Below are positions 60,413-64,000 of a stretch of 64,000 bases of DNA, in pieces (within the stretch, counting starts at the first letter, position 1; every line of letters begins with the position of its first letter). Both the position numbers and the translations under genes were made by a program. The stretch is from assembly GCF_000801105.2 (NCBI RefSeq), contig NC_079517.1, positions 4,588,001 through 4,652,000 on the forward strand, given 5' to 3'. The notes below the pieces were generated by a model. The model made no database searches. It was given only the letters and a program-made list of their open reading frames with translations, and was not told the origin of the DNA. The stretch is from Raphanus sativus (Eukaryota; Streptophyta; Magnoliopsida; Brassicales; Brassicaceae).

Positions 60413-61821
60413 TATTCGCATATCATGATCCATGCTATACTGAGCATTGATTTCGATCATCATCTAGTGAATAAGATACTTGTCCACTATATTTACGGAC
60501 AATGGTTGTTCGAAGCTGGAGATTATATGGTTAAGGAAGGTAAAGTAGAAGTATGTACCGAGACTTGATATCAGTTTCTAGAATTTCACCTAGTAACGTA
60601 ACCGTCACTGAAACTCAGTGACAATGAGCCTATGATGAGATATTGAGATGGATCTTATATATGCGAACCTCGGGAAGCTGAAACCCAGGAGTCTTGGGCC
60701 TAGACGGTCCAAAACTGGAGATGAAAGCAACAAAGTCCAAGATGTACAGACCTCTAGGTTTTTGTTTGTCCGGTGAGTAGATTTGGTTTAAATTTCAAAT
60801 TTTTAGATATACTCTTAAACTTATAGTTTATAATTTGAGAGAAACCATAAATATATATAGATAAAACTATTAAATTTTATGACTATTTTATTAAATCTTT
60901 ATATATATAGCTAATATAGTTTTGAGCAGAGTCTTAATAGACGGCTCTGGTGAGAAAACTGGCCAATGATGATGCCTCGTTGCCATGTTCTTTGCAAGCA
61001 ATCAATAATGAGACTCAGCAAGAACTGCCGTTCTCGCAGGTTCAAATGCCCTTATAGTCCCGCACAGACAGAGCTTGATCAGCATGCAAACTATTATATT
61101 TTGAAAGATATTCTGGTCTTTGGTTAGACACAAAGGTTCTAGTTACTATTCTTGTTTCATGCTCAATAAAATTAGATGTGAACAAAGTCGTTTTTTTCTT
61201 CTTTCTCCGTAGGGGAACATTCGTTGATTCGTTCTTTGATTGTGGATCTTTGGAACTATAATTAGATTTAAGAATCTGTGATTTTTATACTAAGAACTCG
61301 AGTACTGGAAAGGAAAGTTTGAAGCAAAGAGCACGTGGTTTCTCCCCTAAATTTTGGTGGCTTTCAAGACATTATCATTGAGACTAAGGAAGAAAGAGCA
61401 TTACGCCTTTATTTAAACCAAGTAGTTAAAATGCCTATTTAAGTAGCGTGATTAACTAAATCATTGTCAACAGTCAACTACTCAAAACCTTGGCTAATCA
61501 ATGTAATCAAACACGCAATTAAAAAAAAGCACTAACGGGTCCCGCCAAACTGCCGCCAAAGTCCATCAAATCCATCACTTTCAGCTACCCTCACAGCTCC
61601 GTCACCTAAATCTTCATCACATTCAACCCATACCTAACTGCCACGTGTACTAAACCAACGACTTCACGCCAAAGGCAACCCGTCACGTTAGCATTGTCCA
61701 AAACCACCACCGTTTGTCCTCCCTCCATGATAAAACAAGCTACACGACTCCCCTCTCTTCAACACTTCGATTTTCATGGATTATTAATTTAACCCATTGA
61801 ATAGTTTTTGTTTTTGAAAAG
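60413..61821. other. Spacer with unassigned coding-like patch
   Basis: On the minus strand about 60752-60634 is open (containing FISSFGPSRPKTPGFQLPEV) with no ATG and a stop at the end. I do not recognise it; it may be a gene relic. The rest, from about 61300, should hold the promoter and leader of the PB1 gene. Confidence 0.35.
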
Positions 61822-63279
61822 ATGGAGAAGTTCTCATACAACTCGTATCCAGACTCAGCCGAATCGTCGCCTCGATCTCGCGACGTGGACTTCGACAACC
61901 CTCCCCCGTGGGAGGACCAGCAGCAGCAACAGACGCAGCATAGCTACAAGGTGAAGTTCATGTGCAGCTACGGCGGGAAGATCCAGCCGCGTCCCCACGA
62001 TAACCAGCTCACCTACGTCAACGGAGACACCAAGATCTTATCCGTCGACCGCGCCATCAGGTTTCCCGCCCTTGCTTCCAAGCTCTCCGCCGTCGTCGGC
62101 GTCGGAGGCGGCGGAGGAGACGGAGGCGAGATCTCGTTCAAGTACCAGCTCCCCGGCGAAGATCTCGACGCGCTGATCTCGGTGACCAACGAAGACGACC
62201 TCGAGCACATGATGCACGAGTACGATCGGCTTCTCCGCATGTCGTCTAAACCGGCGAGGATGCGCCTGTTCCTCTTCCCGTCGTCTCCCGTCTCCGTCTC
62301 CGTCTCCGGCGGATTCGGCTCCGAAGGTTCGACGAAATCGGATCGGGAGACGCTGAGCGCGATCCCTAACAGGCCGGAGTCGGAGAAATCCGTAACCGCT
62401 CCGGCGAGTAACGCCGATTTCTTGTTTGGATCGGAGAAAGTAGTCGTAGCTCCTCCGTCTCCGCCGGCGGCGGTGACGGTGACTCAACAGATTCAGGATC
62501 CACAGATGTTCGTTAACCAACAGGTGATAACACCGGAGCAGGAGATTCAACGACAGATCCATGAGTTTCAGAGGATTCAAATTAGAGATCAAGAACAACA
62601 ACAACAACATCAACAGATACAGCAGCTCCAACAGCAAGAGGCTGCTATGTACAGAAGAAATAGCCAAGACGGACGTTACTTCACTCCAACCTACGCTCAA
62701 AATCCTCCTCCGCAGCAGCCGCCACCGACTACAACGACTGTGTCTCAGACGAATCAACAACCTCCTCCGGTTGGTTACTGGCAAGGAAACAACAACAACG
62801 TTCCAGGGAACAACATTTACACAACGACGGAGCAGCAGCAGCAAGTATACATGATCCCAGCTCAGTCTCAAGCACCAGGGACGTTATACCATAGCGTGAT
62901 GAGACCACCACCGACACAAGGGAGCCAAGGGTACTACCCACCTGTTCAACGTATCCAACAGCATCATCCTGATCCTTACATGGAGCAGCAGAACCAGCAA
63001 GGTGGTTACAACGTGGTTCAACCACCACAGCCAACGTATTCAGGTGGTCCACAGGTTATGAGTAGTGGTCCAATGGGATTACACGAAACGCCGCCGTATT
63101 CACAGATGGGGAACCCTGTGTACTATACGGTGGCTGGGGATGGTATGATGGTGCCGCCTCAACCGCATCAGCCTCAGTACCAGGGAATGGGTCAGCCGGT
63201 TAGTGGCATGACCGGACCGGATGGGAAAGTGGTGGTTAACACGGGGCCTAAAGTATCGCAGAGTGCAGATTCGGTGTGA
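61822..63279 (+). CDS. PB1 (octicosapeptide/Phox/Bem1p) domain protein, Gln/Pro-rich
   Basis: A 485-residue single-exon gene. The PB1 domain spans about 40-155: it opens YKVKFMCSYGGKIQPRP with the basic Lys of a type-II PB1 face, and carries the acidic OPCA-like part (YQLPGEDLDALISVTNEDDL), so it may interact head-to-tail. The remaining two thirds are low complexity: Gln runs (QQQQHQQIQQLQQQ), Pro-Gln and Tyr-rich repeats, probably disordered and able to form condensates. No enzymatic domain is seen. Colinear with AT5G09620, whose function is unknown; a scaffold or signalling role is inference. Confidence 0.92.
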   Translation: MEKFSYNSYPDSAESSPRSRDVDFDNPPPWEDQQQQQTQHSYKVKFMCSYGGKIQPRPHDNQLTYVNGDTKILSVDRAIRFPALASKLSAVVGVGGGGGDGGEISFKYQLPGEDLDALISVTNEDDLEHMMHEYDRLLRMSSKPARMRLFLFPSSPVSVSVSGGFGSEGSTKSDRETLSAIPNRPESEKSVTAPASNADFLFGSEKVVVAPPSPPAAVTVTQQIQDPQMFVNQQVITPEQEIQRQIHEFQRIQIRDQEQQQQHQQIQQLQQQEAAMYRRNSQDGRYFTPTYAQNPPPQQPPPTTTTVSQTNQQPPPVGYWQGNNNNVPGNNIYTTTEQQQQVYMIPAQSQAPGTLYHSVMRPPPTQGSQGYYPPVQRIQQHHPDPYMEQQNQQGGYNVVQPPQPTYSGGPQVMSSGPMGLHETPPYSQMGNPVYYTVAGDGMMVPPQPHQPQYQGMGQPVSGMTGPDGKVVVNTGPKVSQSADSV

Positions 63280-64000
63280 GTGTGAAATGAAGCTGACGGT
63301 GAATGTCATGATCACATTATTATCATTATCCGTTTGCAGATACTTTGTAATATTATATGTATAAGCGTTTGAGATCAAAGTGGAATCTGGATGTGCTTGC
63401 TTTTGAGTTAGCTCCTTCTAGAGCTCTGTTGTAGTTTTTAATAAATATGCTTCTGGACCTTTTTGGTCTCATCGTCTCTTGTGCATCCATGGAGTGAGCG
63501 TTGAGATTCTAGCTTTTGTGCCTACTCTTACATGACTTCTGTTGATTTACTTTATTGATTAAGACTATAAATCGATGATCATGCCATTGTTTAAAGTGGT
63601 CCAAAATCTAGTATGGACATGTGTTGTGCGAGAAAAAGAGCGTTAGGTGAGAGAGCACTGGATCTTTAAAGATGAAAGTTCACTCACTCTTTACTAACTA
63701 ACTAATCCACAGGACCCATTCTCTGTCTTATCATTCAGTTTTTGTTATGAAAAAGGATTTTACTACGCGACAATCATTGTATTGTCATCTTAATAGATCA
63801 TCTAAAAGTCTTTGTCCTTATAATTGTGCTGCCAATATTAATTACATGTCTCAATCCAGAACATAGGTGTCCATGTAAAAACCTATCTTGTCTTTGTCAT
63901 GAGGATTCAAATTGATTTTGTGTTCTTCCTCTTGCTCCAAAATTTGTCTTATCAACTTGGTTTATTGCCTTTACATCTATGGATGTCGGTCAGTTTGGTT
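63280..64000. other. 3' flank of PB1 gene to window end
   Basis: 3' untranslated region with several AATAAA-like signals (about 63438), then spacer. No further gene recognised. Confidence 0.5.

Noticed and set aside
62038..62871. A 277-residue antisense frame over the PB1 gene
   Set aside because: Arg/Leu-rich shadow of a GC- and CAG-rich sense exon; the sense strand has a conserved PB1 domain.

Overview
This window is nuclear DNA from a crucifer (Brassicaceae). Every gene has introns with plant splice signals. From memory of the Arabidopsis thaliana map, the single-copy genes read in the order AT5G09850 down to AT5G09620: MED26C, a NYN/LOTUS protein, BOLA2, ACT7, IDL3, ATXR5, PME51, HEC3, HAM2, BXL3, RLF, PMDH2, PPa6, SCPL19/SNG2 and a PB1-domain protein. 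I take it as one copy of that chromosome-5 block in a Brassica-like genome. Several Arabidopsis neighbours (FBN5, PUB28, a REM/B3 gene, a ribosomal L17 gene, a magnesium transporter) are not visible. That, together with the many young repeats, fits one sub-genome thinned after the Brassiceae triplication; the species itself is inference.

Layout. 1-2428: 5' part of a Ty1/copia LTR retrotransposon on the minus strand, leaving the window at the left edge. 2.8-4.2 kb: F-box/FBD gene. 5.3-6.8 kb: MED26C. 7.6-9.4 kb: a repeat nest (a TRIM with one collapsed LTR, a 5'-truncated LINE, a Helitron). 9.7-13.7 kb: NYN/LOTUS gene and BOLA2, head to head. 15.6-17.6 kb: ACT7 with its leader intron. 18-25.4 kb: gene desert holding a Helitron, several terminal-inverted-repeat elements, a tRNA-derived SINE and a Mutator-like palindrome filled with telomere-like repeats. 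25.6 kb: IDL3. 27.9-29.6 kb: ATXR5. 30.9-32.6 kb: PME51. 32.7-37.8 kb: AT-rich desert. 37.8 kb: HEC3. 39.8-51.4 kb: a gene-dense run (HAM2, BXL3, RLF, PMDH2, tRNA-Val, PPa6). 53-55.7 kb: SCPL19/SNG2-like acyltransferase with two apparent GC-AG introns. 55.8-59.6 kb: MITEs. 60 kb: a decayed copy of the last two SCPL exons. 61.8-63.3 kb: PB1 gene.

The genes are independent housekeeping and developmental loci, not an operon or pathway cluster. They cover chromatin (ATXR5, HAM2, MED26C), cytoskeleton (ACT7), cell wall (PME51, BXL3), organelle metabolism (PMDH2, PPa6), Fe-S or redox and haem proteins (BOLA2, RLF), signalling and development (IDL3, HEC3) and secondary metabolism (SCPL).

The most interesting signals are in the repeats. 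At least nine sites carry an insert of only about 12-22 nt with a poly(A) or poly(T) run next to a short motif (TTTTACC-A(n), TTGAC(C)-A(n) or the reverse complement), each flanked by 11-19 bp direct repeats. They look like ultra-truncated retroposition events. One of them has its empty site preserved in a duplicated segment 5 kb away. No wholly new gene system was found.
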